Positions 28,412 through 37,587 of a stretch of 64,000 nucleotides of DNA are shown one piece after another. The stretch spans positions 1 through 64,000 of the forward strand of contig VFYV01000004.1 in assembly GCA_016871395.1 (NCBI GenBank), given 5' to 3'. Positions within the stretch are counted from its first letter, which is position 1; each line of letters begins with the position of its first letter. Both the position numbers and the translations under genes were made by a program. The notes beneath the pieces were generated by a model that searched no databases, had not been told where the DNA came from, and saw nothing but the letters and a program-made list of their open reading frames with translations. Source of the stretch: Actinomycetota bacterium. GTDB lineage: Bacteria > Actinomycetota > Acidimicrobiia > Acidimicrobiales > Ilumatobacteraceae.

Positions 28412-30774
28412 CGGAGCGACTCCACCCTCACGTCGTTGACCCACTTCGTCGCGTCGATCAACTCACCGATGTTCGCACCGGATTGGGCCCAGGCCGCCCA
28501 CACGGTTCCGCGCTGGACGGACTCGTCGCCCACGACGTTCATGACGATCGAAGTCCGATCGCCCGACACCCTCACCGAGGCCCCTTCGGGCGCACCAAGG
28601 CGTTCGAGATCGAGCGGGTGCATGTGCAGAGCCGAGCCCGGAGCCAAACGAGCCAACGACGGTGATTCGGCCACGTTGCGGCCGTTGTCGTACAACTTGC
28701 GACCCACCACCAGACGGTGAGCGAACCCGGGCTTTTCGGCGGGCGGTGGTGCGAACGAGGTCGTTGCACCCGTCGCCGGCGCCGCGAGCACCACACCATC
28801 GGGATGGGTTGCCAAGGCGACGCGGGTCGCCGGACCGAACGCGGGGTTCGACGACACCAGATCGGCGTGAACATCGGCCACCGACGCGGCACCGAGGTCA
28901 TGACCGAGTATGTCGGCCAACTCGAGTGCCACCATCCAGTCCGGTCGCGATGTGCCGTTCACGGTCACCTTGCGGGCGAGTCGTGTGACCCGTCCCTCCA
29001 GGTTGGTGGTGGTTCCGTCCTTCTCACCAAAAGCCGCGGCGGGAAGAAGCACCGTGGCCTTGGCCGACGATGCCGTGGCGAACGTGTCGATGGCGATGAT
29101 GCTCGGGATCGCCGCGAATGCGCGACGGGCCAAATCACTGTCGGGGCAATCGGCGATGGGGTCGGCACCGACCAATACGAGACAGTCGATCTCACCGTTC
29201 GCCGCATCGGTGAGGATGTCGACGGCATCGCGCCGACCGAGGCCGACGCTCAACGCACCGCGCACGTTTCCACGACGCAACACCGGAAGAACCGTGGCGC
29301 CCGGGTGCGCCGCCATCACAGCGTCGAGAGCGGCCATGTTGTACTCGTCGCTCTCGGCGAGATTGGAACGACCCACCACTACGACCACCGAACCCTTGGC
29401 CATCTGCGCCGATACCGCCGGCTCGCTCAACGTGGACGCGACGACCGCGACCTGATTCCCCGGCAGGTATGGCACGGACTTCCACGCATATCGGGTGAGA
29501 CCACTGCCCTTCGACGCGAACTCGAGGATCCGCGAGCGCTTCTTCTCGGAGGCGTCGCGCAGTCGCAGATACAGAATCGGCAGCTCCTCCTTCAGATCGG
29601 GGCTCAAAAGAATGACGGTGGATGCGTGGGCCGCGTCGTCGATGGTCGCCTGCGGATACGTGAGAACGGCGGACGGAAGCCCATCGCCCATCTGCGCATC
29701 GACCGAGTCGATACCCAGGGCATCGACCAACTTCGCCCACGCGTGAGCGTCTTCGTTGGTCCCGCGCGCACCACCCAACACGGCGACACGCGAGGGATTT
29801 CCGGCTCGCAAGGCCGACGTGATGAGCGAGGCAGCGGTGGACAACGCCGAACTCCAGGAGGTCTCTACGAGTGATGCGCCATCACGAACGAGGGGGTTCG
29901 TCAGACGAGCGTCGGACTTGAGCGACTCGAAGTTGAATCGGCCCTTGTCGCACAACCAACCGTGATTGACCGGGTCACTGTCGACACCCTGATATCGGAG
30001 CAATTCGTCGCGGCTGCTCTCGAGAGTGATACGACAACCGACGGCGCACGTGGTGCAGGTGCTCTCGGTCTTCTCCAGATCCCAGGGGCGGGCCTTGAAA
30101 CGGTAGGGCCGCGCGGTGAGAGCACCCACCGGGCAGATCTGCACGGTGTTACCCGAGAAGTACGAACTGAACGGCTCGTCGGGAAACGTCTGCACCTGCG
30201 TGTTGTTGCCACGCGAGGTGAAGTGGATGAGCGCGTCTCCCGCCACCTCGTCGGCGAACCGGGTGCAACGATCGCACAGGATGCAACGCTCGCGATCCAG
30301 CAACACCAGATCGCTGATGGCGATGGGCTTCTCGTAGTGGCGCTTTTCCTCGATGAAGCGACTCTCACCCGGTCCATGGCTGAACGCCTGGTCTTGCAAC
30401 GGGCATTCGCCACCCTTGTCGCAGACCGGGCAGTCGAGCGGATGGTTCGCGAGCAACAGTTCGATCATGCCCTCCTGGGCCCTCTTCACCTGATCGGTTT
30501 CGGTGCGCACCACCTGCCCTTCCGAGACCGAGGTCATGCAACTGACCACCATCATCGGACCGCGCGGACCCTCCACCTCGACCAAGCACTGCCGGCACAT
30601 ACCGACCGAACTCATACGAGGGTGGTAACAGAACCGCGGGATGTAGTCACCATTGCGATCGGCGGCGGCGATGATCAACTCACCTTTGCGCGCCACCACG
30701 GCACGACCGTTGATGGTCAGGTTGACAGCATCCGGATCGACGACAACCGCCGGAGTCGACTCGGTGGTGGTCAC
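28408..30774 (-). CDS. nuoG: Complex I subunit NuoG (14-subunit operon)
   Basis: The largest peripheral subunit, 788 residues. The N-terminal 2Fe-2S domain has CYHPRMSSVGMCRQC, followed by the HxxxCxxCxxxxxC motif HPLDCPVCDKGGEC and the [4Fe-4S] motifs CILCDRC and CPVGALT. CTTCAVGC with a later cysteine in WLCDKGRF forms the extra N7-type cluster site. The C-terminal part is a degenerate molybdopterin-enzyme domain. It starts at GTG 30774, overlapping nuoF by 4 bases (GTGA). Confidence 0.96.
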   Translation of the reverse strand: MTTTESTPAVVVDPDAVNLTINGRAVVARKGELIIAAADRNGDYIPRFCYHPRMSSVGMCRQCLVEVEGPRGPMMVVSCMTSVSEGQVVRTETDQVKRAQEGMIELLLANHPLDCPVCDKGGECPLQDQAFSHGPGESRFIEEKRHYEKPIAISDLVLLDRERCILCDRCTRFADEVAGDALIHFTSRGNNTQVQTFPDEPFSSYFSGNTVQICPVGALTARPYRFKARPWDLEKTESTCTTCAVGCRITLESSRDELLRYQGVDSDPVNHGWLCDKGRFNFESLKSDARLTNPLVRDGASLVETSWSSALSTAASLITSALRAGNPSRVAVLGGARGTNEDAHAWAKLVDALGIDSVDAQMGDGLPSAVLTYPQATIDDAAHASTVILLSPDLKEELPILYLRLRDASEKKRSRILEFASKGSGLTRYAWKSVPYLPGNQVAVVASTLSEPAVSAQMAKGSVVVVVGRSNLAESDEYNMAALDAVMAAHPGATVLPVLRRGNVRGALSVGLGRRDAVDILTDAANGEIDCLVLVGADPIADCPDSDLARRAFAAIPSIIAIDTFATASSAKATVLLPAAAFGEKDGTTTNLEGRVTRLARKVTVNGTSRPDWMVALELADILGHDLGAASVADVHADLVSSNPAFGPATRVALATHPDGVVLAAPATGATTSFAPPPAEKPGFAHRLVVGRKLYDNGRNVAESPSLARLAPGSALHMHPLDLERLGAPEGASVRVSGDRTSIVMNVVGDESVQRGTVWAAWAQSGANIGELIDATKWVNDVRVESLR

Positions 30775-32186
30775 GACTCGGCTCGAACTGCCGTGACGGG
30801 AATCATGCTCCGCTTGGTCACCCGAGCCGCGAAATCCTCAGGGAACAGAACCAACGCCGAGTTGATTGGCGCGTACGCCGACGGACCGACGAAGCAGATG
30901 GTGTTCATCTTGTACGGGAACGGCACGGCGTCGAGGCCGAGACGCGTGCTCGACGCGTGCGGGAAATCTCCCGGACAAATCGACGTGCCGACCTCGACCA
31001 ATTGGGCCAAGTCGGCGTCGGTGCCCTTGCCGTCGACGATGCGACTGAGAATACGCTCGAGCCACGTACCGCCCTCGCGACATGGCGTGCATTTGCCACA
31101 CGACTCGTGGGCGTAGAAGCGCGTCAAGGTGAGCGCCGCCGCCGGGATGTCGGTGGTCTCGTCCATCACCATCACGGCTCCCGAACCCAACATCGATCCG
31201 GCGGCACCGGCTTGCTGGCCCTCGAAGGGAACGTCGAGTTGATCCTCGGTGAACCACGGTGCGGAACCGCCACCGGGCACGAAGGCCTTCAGTTTGTTGC
31301 CGTTGCGAATTCCCCCGCAGTATTCCTCACCAAAAATGAGATCGCGGAAGGTCGTGACACCATTGATGATCTCGTAGACGCCGGGGCGCTTCACGTGGCC
31401 GCTCACGGCCACCATACGGGTACCAGGCGACGTCTTGGTGCCGATAGCGGTGTAGGCGTCGGCCCCGTTGAGCATGAGCCACGGCAGGTTCGCCAACGTC
31501 TCGACGTTGTTCACGATGGTGGGCTGTCCGTACAGACCGATCGCGGCCGGGAAGTACGGCGGCTTCAGCCGCGGCATACCTCGATTACCCTCGAGGCTCT
31601 CGATGAGGGCGGTCTCCTCGCCCACCACGTACGCACCGGCACCCCAGTGCAAGATGATGTCGAGCGAGAACTTCGAGCCGAGGATGTTTTTGCCCACATA
31701 GCCAGCGGCGTAGGCCTCGTTGAGGGCGTCGGCTACACGCTCTTGAGCCAGCGCCATCTCCCCGCGGATGTACAAGAAGCACTGAGACAAGCCGGCGGCG
31801 TAACACGCGATGAGGCAGCCCTCGATCAATTGATGCGGATCCCGCTCCATGAGCAGCCGGTCCTTGTAGGTGCCGGGTTCGCTCTCATCACCGTTGACGA
31901 CCAAGTAACGCGGAAACACTCCCTGCGGGGTGAGACCCCATTTGGTACCAGCGGGAAATCCGGCACCGCCCCGACCCAGAACCGTCGCGCTCTTCACCTC
32001 GTCGTGAATCTCGTTCGCTGGACGAGCCAGAGCGGCTCGTAACCCGGCGTAGCCATCGGTGGCGAGAAAACGCTCCAACGTGTACGAGTCGGCGTACTCG
32101 AAGCGGGAGGTGACGATGCGGGGACGATCGCCGGCCACGAAACCAGGAGCGTGCGGGTACGTGCTCGTCGAATTCGGCGTGTTCAC
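30771..32186 (-). CDS. nuoF: Complex I NADH-binding subunit NuoF
   Basis: Binds NADH, FMN and cluster N3; 471 residues. The glycine-rich GRGGAGFPAGTKW is the NADH/FMN loop, NGDESEPGTYKDR is the FMN-binding segment, and ESCGKCTPCREG with a later cysteine in TSICPGDF binds [4Fe-4S]. Only this operon has nuoE, nuoF and nuoG, so only this complex can take electrons directly from NADH. It starts at GTG 32186 overlapping nuoE (GTGA). Confidence 0.97.
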   Translation of the reverse strand: MNTPNSTSTYPHAPGFVAGDRPRIVTSRFEYADSYTLERFLATDGYAGLRAALARPANEIHDEVKSATVLGRGGAGFPAGTKWGLTPQGVFPRYLVVNGDESEPGTYKDRLLMERDPHQLIEGCLIACYAAGLSQCFLYIRGEMALAQERVADALNEAYAAGYVGKNILGSKFSLDIILHWGAGAYVVGEETALIESLEGNRGMPRLKPPYFPAAIGLYGQPTIVNNVETLANLPWLMLNGADAYTAIGTKTSPGTRMVAVSGHVKRPGVYEIINGVTTFRDLIFGEEYCGGIRNGNKLKAFVPGGGSAPWFTEDQLDVPFEGQQAGAAGSMLGSGAVMVMDETTDIPAAALTLTRFYAHESCGKCTPCREGGTWLERILSRIVDGKGTDADLAQLVEVGTSICPGDFPHASSTRLGLDAVPFPYKMNTICFVGPSAYAPINSALVLFPEDFAARVTKRSMIPVTAVRAES

Positions 32187-32797
32187 AAGGCCGCCTTTTC
32201 GGCCATCCAGGTCGGAGCCTCGGTGACGTCCTCAGGCGGCACCGCACCGACGCCGCGATCGACGGGGATTTGTTGACGCACGCGGGCCACGATTCCATGC
32301 GCCGGGACTTCGTCGGTCAGATTTCCGGCCTTCAGATCGTCGACGAGCGCGTCGAAGTCGGCGGCGGTCACTCGGAATCTATAGCGGTAGTTCACCTGCA
32401 GACAGGGAGCCTCGGTGCACGCCGCCTGACATTCGGCGCGCTCCAGGGTGAACAAGCCGTCATCGGTGGTACCACCCAACTTCACACCCAGGCGATGCTC
32501 GGCGTGGTGCATCAGATCCTCGGCACCCATCAGGGCACACGACATCGTTCCACAGATGTTGATGAGGTACTTGCCCACCGGTTCGAACTTGAACATCTCG
32601 TAAAACGACGCCGTTCCGTAGACCTCGGCCGACGTGGCACCCACGAGATCACCGATGTGGGCCATGGCCTCGTTGGTGACGTAACCATCTTGCTCTTGGG
32701 CAAGGTGCAACAACGGGATCATGGCTGACCGCGCCCGCGGGTAACGAGCGATGACCTCCTTGGCGAGACGCACGTTCTCTTCGGACAAGCGAGCCAT
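32183..32797 (-). CDS. nuoE: Complex I 24-kDa subunit NuoE
   Basis: A thioredoxin-fold protein with the N1a [2Fe-2S] cluster; 204 residues. Ligands are the two cysteines in CGTMSC and those in ECQAACTEAP. The N-terminal four-helix region (RYPRARSAMIPLLHLAQEQ) is standard, and the last 40 residues are an extension seen in actinobacterial forms. Its ATG overlaps the nuoD stop. Confidence 0.96.
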   Translation of the reverse strand: MARLSEENVRLAKEVIARYPRARSAMIPLLHLAQEQDGYVTNEAMAHIGDLVGATSAEVYGTASFYEMFKFEPVGKYLINICGTMSCALMGAEDLMHHAEHRLGVKLGGTTDDGLFTLERAECQAACTEAPCLQVNYRYRFRVTAADFDALVDDLKAGNLTDEVPAHGIVARVRQQIPVDRGVGAVPPEDVTEAPTWMAEKAAL

Positions 32798-34131
32798 CAG
32801 CGATCGACCTCTCCAAGCACGGGATCGACGGACGAGATCACGGCCACCGCGTCAGCGACCAGCCCACCGCGCATCATGTGGGGCAAGGCCTGGATGTTCA
32901 CGAAACTGGGGGCACGCACGTGAATACGATACGGCTTGGGCCCACCGTCACTCACGATGTAGCAACCGATCTCCCCGCGCGGACTCTCGATGCCCACGTA
33001 CACCTCACCCTCTGGCACCTTGAAGCCCTCGGTGAAGATCTTGAAGTGGTGAATCAAAGCCTCCATCGACTCGTCGATACGCGCACGGGGCGGCGGAGTG
33101 ACCTTCTTGTTCTGAATGCGATAGTCACCGAGCGGCATGCGATCGAGGATCTGGTACACGATGCGAATGGACTCGCGAATCTCATTGAGTCGAATGGCGT
33201 AGCGGTCGAACGCGTCACCGTAGGTGCCCACGATCACGTCGAACTCGACCTGGTCGTAGTTCAGGTAGGGCTGATCGCGACGCAGATCCCAGGCGACGCC
33301 GGTGGAGCGAAGGATCGGTCCGCTCGTTCCGAGAGCCAGCGCCTCGTCGGCGGTGATGACGCCGACACCCTGCAGTCGCTCACGCCAGATGGGCTGGTCG
33401 GTCATGAGGATGTCGTACTCCGCCAGGCGGGGCGGGAGGGTTTCCAAAATCGTCAGCACGTCGTCGCGCCACCCGGCCGGTAGGTCGGCCGCCAGGCCTC
33501 CGGGGCGGATGAAGTTGTGGTTCATACGAAGGCCGGTGACCTTCTGGAAGAAACGCAACACCTCCTCGCGCTCGCGCCAGCCGTAGAGCATCATGGACAC
33601 CGCACCGATGTCCATGCCGTTGGTGGCCAAAAAGAGCAAATGACTGCTCATGCGATTGAGTTCGCTGAGCAGCATGCGCATCCAAACGGCGCGGTCGGGG
33701 ATGTCGTTCTCGATGCCGAGCAACCTCTCGACGGCCATCGAGAAGACCAACTCGTTGTTCAACGGACTGAGGTAGTCCATGCGGGTCACGTTCGTGCCGC
33801 CCTGAAGGAAGGTGAGCTCCTCACCGGTCTTTTCCATGCCGGTGTGGAGATAGCCGATGATCGGCTTGCAACGCAGAACGGTCTCGCCCTGAAGTTCGAG
33901 CATGAGCCGCAACACACCGTGGGTACTGGGGTGTTGTGGGCCCATGTTGATGATCATCGTCTGATCCTCGTCGGGATCGACGGGGAGCTGGCCGAGTTTG
34001 GCGGCTTCGGCTTCGCTCATGCGGAGAACCGCGCCGACCTCGCGCAGAAGTTCGCGGGCCCCGATGTCGCTTCGCGAACGCATCTCCTGGGCTCCCTCGT
34101 TCGTTTGACGAACGTTCTCCACCGCGGTCAT
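32797..34131 (-). CDS. nuoD: Complex I subunit NuoD (14-subunit operon)
   Basis: The 49-kDa quinone-site subunit, 444 residues. GPQHPSTHG keeps the quinone-site histidine. The helix that holds arginine in the other NuoD reads HTGMEK here, with threonine at residue 97, as in other actinobacterial and Thermus NuoD proteins. The quinone-contacting tyrosine position appears as asparagine (about residue 114, GGTNVTRMDY). I chose ATG 34131 ([10 protein letters not shown]), overlapping nuoC by ATGA; the longer frame upstream is nuoC antiphase. Confidence 0.95.
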   Translation of the reverse strand: MTAVENVRQTNEGAQEMRSRSDIGARELLREVGAVLRMSEAEAAKLGQLPVDPDEDQTMIINMGPQHPSTHGVLRLMLELQGETVLRCKPIIGYLHTGMEKTGEELTFLQGGTNVTRMDYLSPLNNELVFSMAVERLLGIENDIPDRAVWMRMLLSELNRMSSHLLFLATNGMDIGAVSMMLYGWREREEVLRFFQKVTGLRMNHNFIRPGGLAADLPAGWRDDVLTILETLPPRLAEYDILMTDQPIWRERLQGVGVITADEALALGTSGPILRSTGVAWDLRRDQPYLNYDQVEFDVIVGTYGDAFDRYAIRLNEIRESIRIVYQILDRMPLGDYRIQNKKVTPPPRARIDESMEALIHHFKIFTEGFKVPEGEVYVGIESPRGEIGCYIVSDGGPKPYRIHVRAPSFVNIQALPHMMRGGLVADAVAVISSVDPVLGEVDR

Positions 34132-34625
34132 GAGTTCGCCCCCTTGAACTGAACGGGGATACGACCAACCGAGTAATCCTTGCGCAGCGGGTGACCCTCC
34201 CAGTCCTCCGGCATGAGGATGCGCGTAAGGTCCGGATGTCCGTCGAACCGCACACCGAACATGTCGAAAACCTCGCGCTCCATGGCCTCGGTGCCCGGCC
34301 ACAGTTCGAACAATGACGCGATGGTGGCGTCGGCCTCGGGGACCTGGACACGAACGCGAATGCGGTCACGTGTGGCGATCGACGTGAGGTTCACCACCAC
34401 CTCGAAACGCTCGGCGACGACACCGGCGGGCAACTCGCGACCCGGATGAGAGAGGTAATCGACCGCCGTCAGATCGCTGCACATGGCGAAACCATCGTCG
34501 AGCAACTTCTTCAACACGCCGACGTACTCGGCTCGCGACGGATGAACCACCTTCTGTCCCCGCGAATACGAGACCGGACTACCGAACAGCGACTCGGGTT
34601 GCGGCGCCTCTCGAACATCGCTCAT
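34128..34625 (-). CDS. nuoC: Complex I subunit NuoC (14-subunit operon)
   Basis: The 30-kDa subunit, 165 residues, compact. The signature is [19 protein letters not shown], followed by [15 protein letters not shown] chose ATG 34625 ([10 protein letters not shown]), whose ATGA overlaps the nuoB stop. It is shorter than the first copy because it lacks the internal acidic insert and tail. Confidence 0.95.
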   Translation of the reverse strand: MSDVREAPQPESLFGSPVSYSRGQKVVHPSRAEYVGVLKKLLDDGFAMCSDLTAVDYLSHPGRELPAGVVAERFEVVVNLTSIATRDRIRVRVQVPEADATIASLFELWPGTEAMEREVFDMFGVRFDGHPDLTRILMPEDWEGHPLRKDYSVGRIPVQFKGANS

Positions 34626-35221
34626 GCCGAGACCTCCGGGCGCGGGGCCGACAGTCGAACCGGTGCGGTCTGTGCGCCGATCTCGGTGATGTGCAGATTC
34701 GCCCCCGCACCCGACTGTGCACGACGACGCATGATCTCGCCGTCCTCGATTTTCTGGTGAAGGGTTTCGATGGCGTGGATGAGGGTCTCGGGCGTCGGGG
34801 GGCACCCCGGTGCGTACACGTCGACCGGAACGATCTGATCGACACCTTGGATGATGGCGTAGTTGTTGAACATGCCACCGCTCGATGCACACACGCCCAT
34901 GGAGATGACCCATTTGGGTTCCATCATCTGGTCGTAGACCTGTCGGAGAACCGGGGCCATCTTCTGACTGACGCGACCGGCGACGATCATGATGTCGGCC
35001 TGACGCGGCGAGGCGCGGAACACCTCCATGCCGAACCGGGCGATGTCGTAGTGCGGACCGCCGGCCCCCATCATCTCGATGGCACAGCACGCCAGTCCGA
35101 ACGTGGCACCCCAACTCGAGCGGCTGCGCGCCCATTTGACGAGGTCCTCGATCTTGCCGGTCACGATGTTGTGGTCGAGACCACCCAGTCCATCGTCGAG
35201 CACGTTACGAACCACGCTCAT
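34622..35221 (-). CDS. nuoB: Complex I subunit NuoB (14-subunit operon)
   Basis: Carries cluster N2; 199 residues. The ligands are the cysteine pair of [10 protein letters not shown], the cysteine in GVCASSGG and that in [10 protein letters not shown] chose ATG 35221 ([10 protein letters not shown]), which has GGAGG 7 bases upstream; an upstream in-frame ATG lies inside nuoA. The C-terminal tail is about 30 residues longer than the core. Confidence 0.96.
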   Translation of the reverse strand: MSVVRNVLDDGLGGLDHNIVTGKIEDLVKWARSRSSWGATFGLACCAIEMMGAGGPHYDIARFGMEVFRASPRQADIMIVAGRVSQKMAPVLRQVYDQMMEPKWVISMGVCASSGGMFNNYAIIQGVDQIVPVDVYAPGCPPTPETLIHAIETLHQKIEDGEIMRRRAQSGAGANLHITEIGAQTAPVRLSAPRPEVSA

Positions 35222-35237
35222 GTCGAACCTCCGTCGC

Positions 35238-35702
35238 TCAGGCTGCCTGGTCGTCGTCGACGCGACCCTCGAGGCCGACACGACGAATGGTCGAGGACGA
35301 CGTACGCGTGCCGGAAACCCCGTCGACCAGACGGCGAGCCTTGGTCACCGGACCCCAATCCAGCGCGCCCCGGGCCACCACGTAGACGAATGCGAGGAAG
35401 AAGACGCCACTGAACGCCACCATCTCCCAGAAGGCGAAGGCACCGAGCTCGGCCTGATTGACGGCATACGGATAGATGAAAATGATCTCGATGTCGAACA
35501 TGATGAACAACATCGCGACAATGTAGAAGCTCACGGGGAAACGCTCCGGAGGCTCGCGGCTCGGGACGATGCCACACTCGTAGGGAGCCTCCTTGGCCAC
35601 CGAAGGACGGCGAGGTGCCAGCAGTCTGGATGCGACGAAACTCAGTGCACCGAAGAGTATGCCCAACACCATCAGGGCCATCACCGGCAGGTACTGGCCC
35701 AT
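35238..35702 (-). CDS. nuoA: Complex I subunit NuoA (14-subunit operon)
   Basis: A three-helix subunit, 154 residues. It keeps the loop cysteine in [15 protein letters not shown], unlike the first NuoA, and has the acidic helix [17 protein letters not shown]. The C-terminal 30 residues are an extension. It follows the unknown 272-residue membrane protein gene by 3 bases, which ties the complex I genes into the cytochrome operon. Confidence 0.95.
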   Translation of the reverse strand: MGQYLPVMALMVLGILFGALSFVASRLLAPRRPSVAKEAPYECGIVPSREPPERFPVSFYIVAMLFIMFDIEIIFIYPYAVNQAELGAFAFWEMVAFSGVFFLAFVYVVARGALDWGPVTKARRLVDGVSGTRTSSSTIRRVGLEGRVDDDQAA

Positions 35703-35705
35703 CGT

Positions 35706-36524
35706 TCAGACCTTCGCAGGGATGGCTAGGCCGCGATTCACGGCAACGATGCGATCACGACGGTGCAACATCCAACAACTGACAAGGAAGATGATCGTGG
35801 AGCCGAACGTGATGAAGGTCGCCGGCTGACGCCTGGAGCCGAGGTCGCGAATCATCACGACATACTGCCGCGGCTGCGACTCGTCGATCACCGGTCGGGC
35901 GGGAGCTCGACCCGGTTCGGTACGTTGAGGGATGAGGGGGGCGATCTCCACCACTGCGTACGAGGGCTTGTGAAGGAAGGCGAGGAAGTCGACGCTGTCC
36001 CCGAACTTCGGATAACGCTCGCCGCCACGCACGAGCACTCGAGTCGCTTCATACTCACCAGCGGCGTACATCTCGGCCTCGCCCTGAATGATCTCGTCGG
36101 CTGCGGCGATGGCTTGACCGCGCCCTCGGTCATCCCCCGGCAACAACTTCCAACCCTCGGACTCCATGGCCGCCCCCGACGCGGCGGCGATCTCGGTGAA
36201 AGATGAGTTCTCGTCGACCTTGATCGGGACATCCACCACTTCGGCATCGAGCAGGTACTGACCCTCGCGGACGATGGAGAAAGGTTCGGACGGCTTCCAC
36301 GACGGCGAGTCGCCGACCAATCCGATTCCATACACCATCCAGATGACGCCCATCAGCATCATCCAGCCGGCCAACCCGGCGATCGACACCAAGAAGCCCA
36401 ACCGTGCACCGATGTTGGTGCCCAGAAGAAGGTAAACACTGCCACACAACGCCACGGTTCCGATGATGACGGTCAGGAGTCCCCGAATCTCGGGTTCCCA
36501 ACCGATGGCGATCAGAGCACTCAT
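35706..36524 (-). CDS. Membrane protein of unknown function between the cytochrome and nuo genes
   Basis: I do not recognise this 272-residue protein. It has two or three hydrophobic helices in the first 70 residues (GLLTVIIGTVALCGSVYLLL and LGFLVSIAGLAGWMMLMGVI), a hydrophilic domain of about 150 residues without cysteines or known motifs, and one C-terminal helix (FITFGSTIIFLVSCWMLHRR). Its start overlaps the diheme cytochrome gene by ATGA and its stop is 3 bases from nuoA, so it is made together with both complexes. A subunit or assembly factor of the b6-like complex, or a bridge to complex I, is an inference from position only. Confidence 0.85.
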   Translation of the reverse strand: MSALIAIGWEPEIRGLLTVIIGTVALCGSVYLLLGTNIGARLGFLVSIAGLAGWMMLMGVIWMVYGIGLVGDSPSWKPSEPFSIVREGQYLLDAEVVDVPIKVDENSSFTEIAAASGAAMESEGWKLLPGDDRGRGQAIAAADEIIQGEAEMYAAGEYEATRVLVRGGERYPKFGDSVDFLAFLHKPSYAVVEIAPLIPQRTEPGRAPARPVIDESQPRQYVVMIRDLGSRRQPATFITFGSTIIFLVSCWMLHRRDRIVAVNRGLAIPAKV

Positions 36525-37585
36525 AACTCGTTCCGGACGTAGTTCACGACCTCTTGAATCTGCTCGTCGGTGAGAACGCTTCCGAACCCGGGCATACGAC
36601 CACTGCCTTGGCCCTGCACGCCGTACTTCACGCCGTACTTCGAACCCGACTTGATGAAATCGATCATCTCCTGCTCAGTGGCGAAATGATTGTTGGTCGC
36701 ACCACCCGTGAGGTTCCACCCGAAGGCTCCCGCGCCCGTGTTACCGGGCTCACCCCAACTCCAGCCCGGAGTGTGACAACGAGCGCAACTGTAGGCACCG
36801 GCACCGAGTTCGAGATTGAAGAGTGCTTCACCGATGGAATCGAAGGTTCCGTCCTTCACCGCCTTCTCGGCGGCGGCCTGAATCTTGTCCTGCTCGGACA
36901 CCGGAAGATGTCCCCCTTCACAATTCAGAGGGTCAGCGTCCTGCACGATGCAATCTTCACGCGGGATCTGGATGCTGTGCAGGTAGGCGATGAGGGTCTC
37001 GATCTGCTGCGAGTTCATCGGTCCCCCGCCCTTGGTCCCCCACGGGGACATGGGCGAGAAAGGTCGTCCGTACTCCAGGATGAATTGCACCTCGCTGTCG
37101 TCGAATCGATAAAACACCGTATTCAACGCGGGAGCCTTCCACGTCACCGACTTCACCTCACCGGTCTTGGAATCGGTGACGGTCCAGGGAGCCGCCCCGC
37201 CGGTGGCATTCATTCCGCCGTGACACCCCGCGCAATTGAAGCCGCCGTCGGCCGTCGCCGCGAACAGATTCGAGCCCCACGACACGAAGCGTCCGGCTTG
37301 GCCGTTGATGGCGCCCTCCTGACGGCTCGGTTCGTACACCCAGTACGCCGGAAGGCCGATGGTGATGGTGGCGAGCAACAACACTCCGTAGAACTGCACT
37401 CGTTCGAGACGTTTGCCTTCGAGTTCTTCGTCTTCGAAGTACTTCTTTCGGTTGGCGGCCAGTTCGATCTCCGAACCGATTTCGGCCCGACTCGCGCCGC
37501 GATTCATGAGCGCGTAAACGACCCAGCCGATCACGAAGATCAACGAGAGCACGACGGCGATAGTGGTGGTGGCGAGAGCGATCAT
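36521..37585 (-). CDS. Membrane-anchored diheme cytochrome c of the b6-like complex
   Basis: A 354-residue protein with two N-terminal hydrophobic segments and two haem c sites, CAGCH (118-122) and CARCH (267-271). Extra cysteines at 212 and 222 (EDCIVQDADPLNC) may form a disulfide outside the membrane. A diheme cytochrome c takes the place of cytochrome c1 or f as electron exit in actinobacterial quinol:cytochrome c reductases (QcrC), and the position after the Rieske gene fits that. It starts 2 bases after the Rieske stop. Confidence 0.9.
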   Translation of the reverse strand: MIALATTTIAVVLSLIFVIGWVVYALMNRGASRAEIGSEIELAANRKKYFEDEELEGKRLERVQFYGVLLLATITIGLPAYWVYEPSRQEGAINGQAGRFVSWGSNLFAATADGGFNCAGCHGGMNATGGAAPWTVTDSKTGEVKSVTWKAPALNTVFYRFDDSEVQFILEYGRPFSPMSPWGTKGGGPMNSQQIETLIAYLHSIQIPREDCIVQDADPLNCEGGHLPVSEQDKIQAAAEKAVKDGTFDSIGEALFNLELGAGAYSCARCHTPGWSWGEPGNTGAGAFGWNLTGGATNNHFATEQEMIDFIKSGSKYGVKYGVQGQGSGRMPGFGSVLTDEQIQEVVNYVRNEL

Positions 37586-37587
37586 GA

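Noticed and set aside
20706-36524. The second nuo set as a recent duplication or assembly error
   Set aside because: Subunits differ strongly in sequence and length, gene content differs (nuoEFG only in one), and motifs differ at key residues. They are old, distinct complexes.
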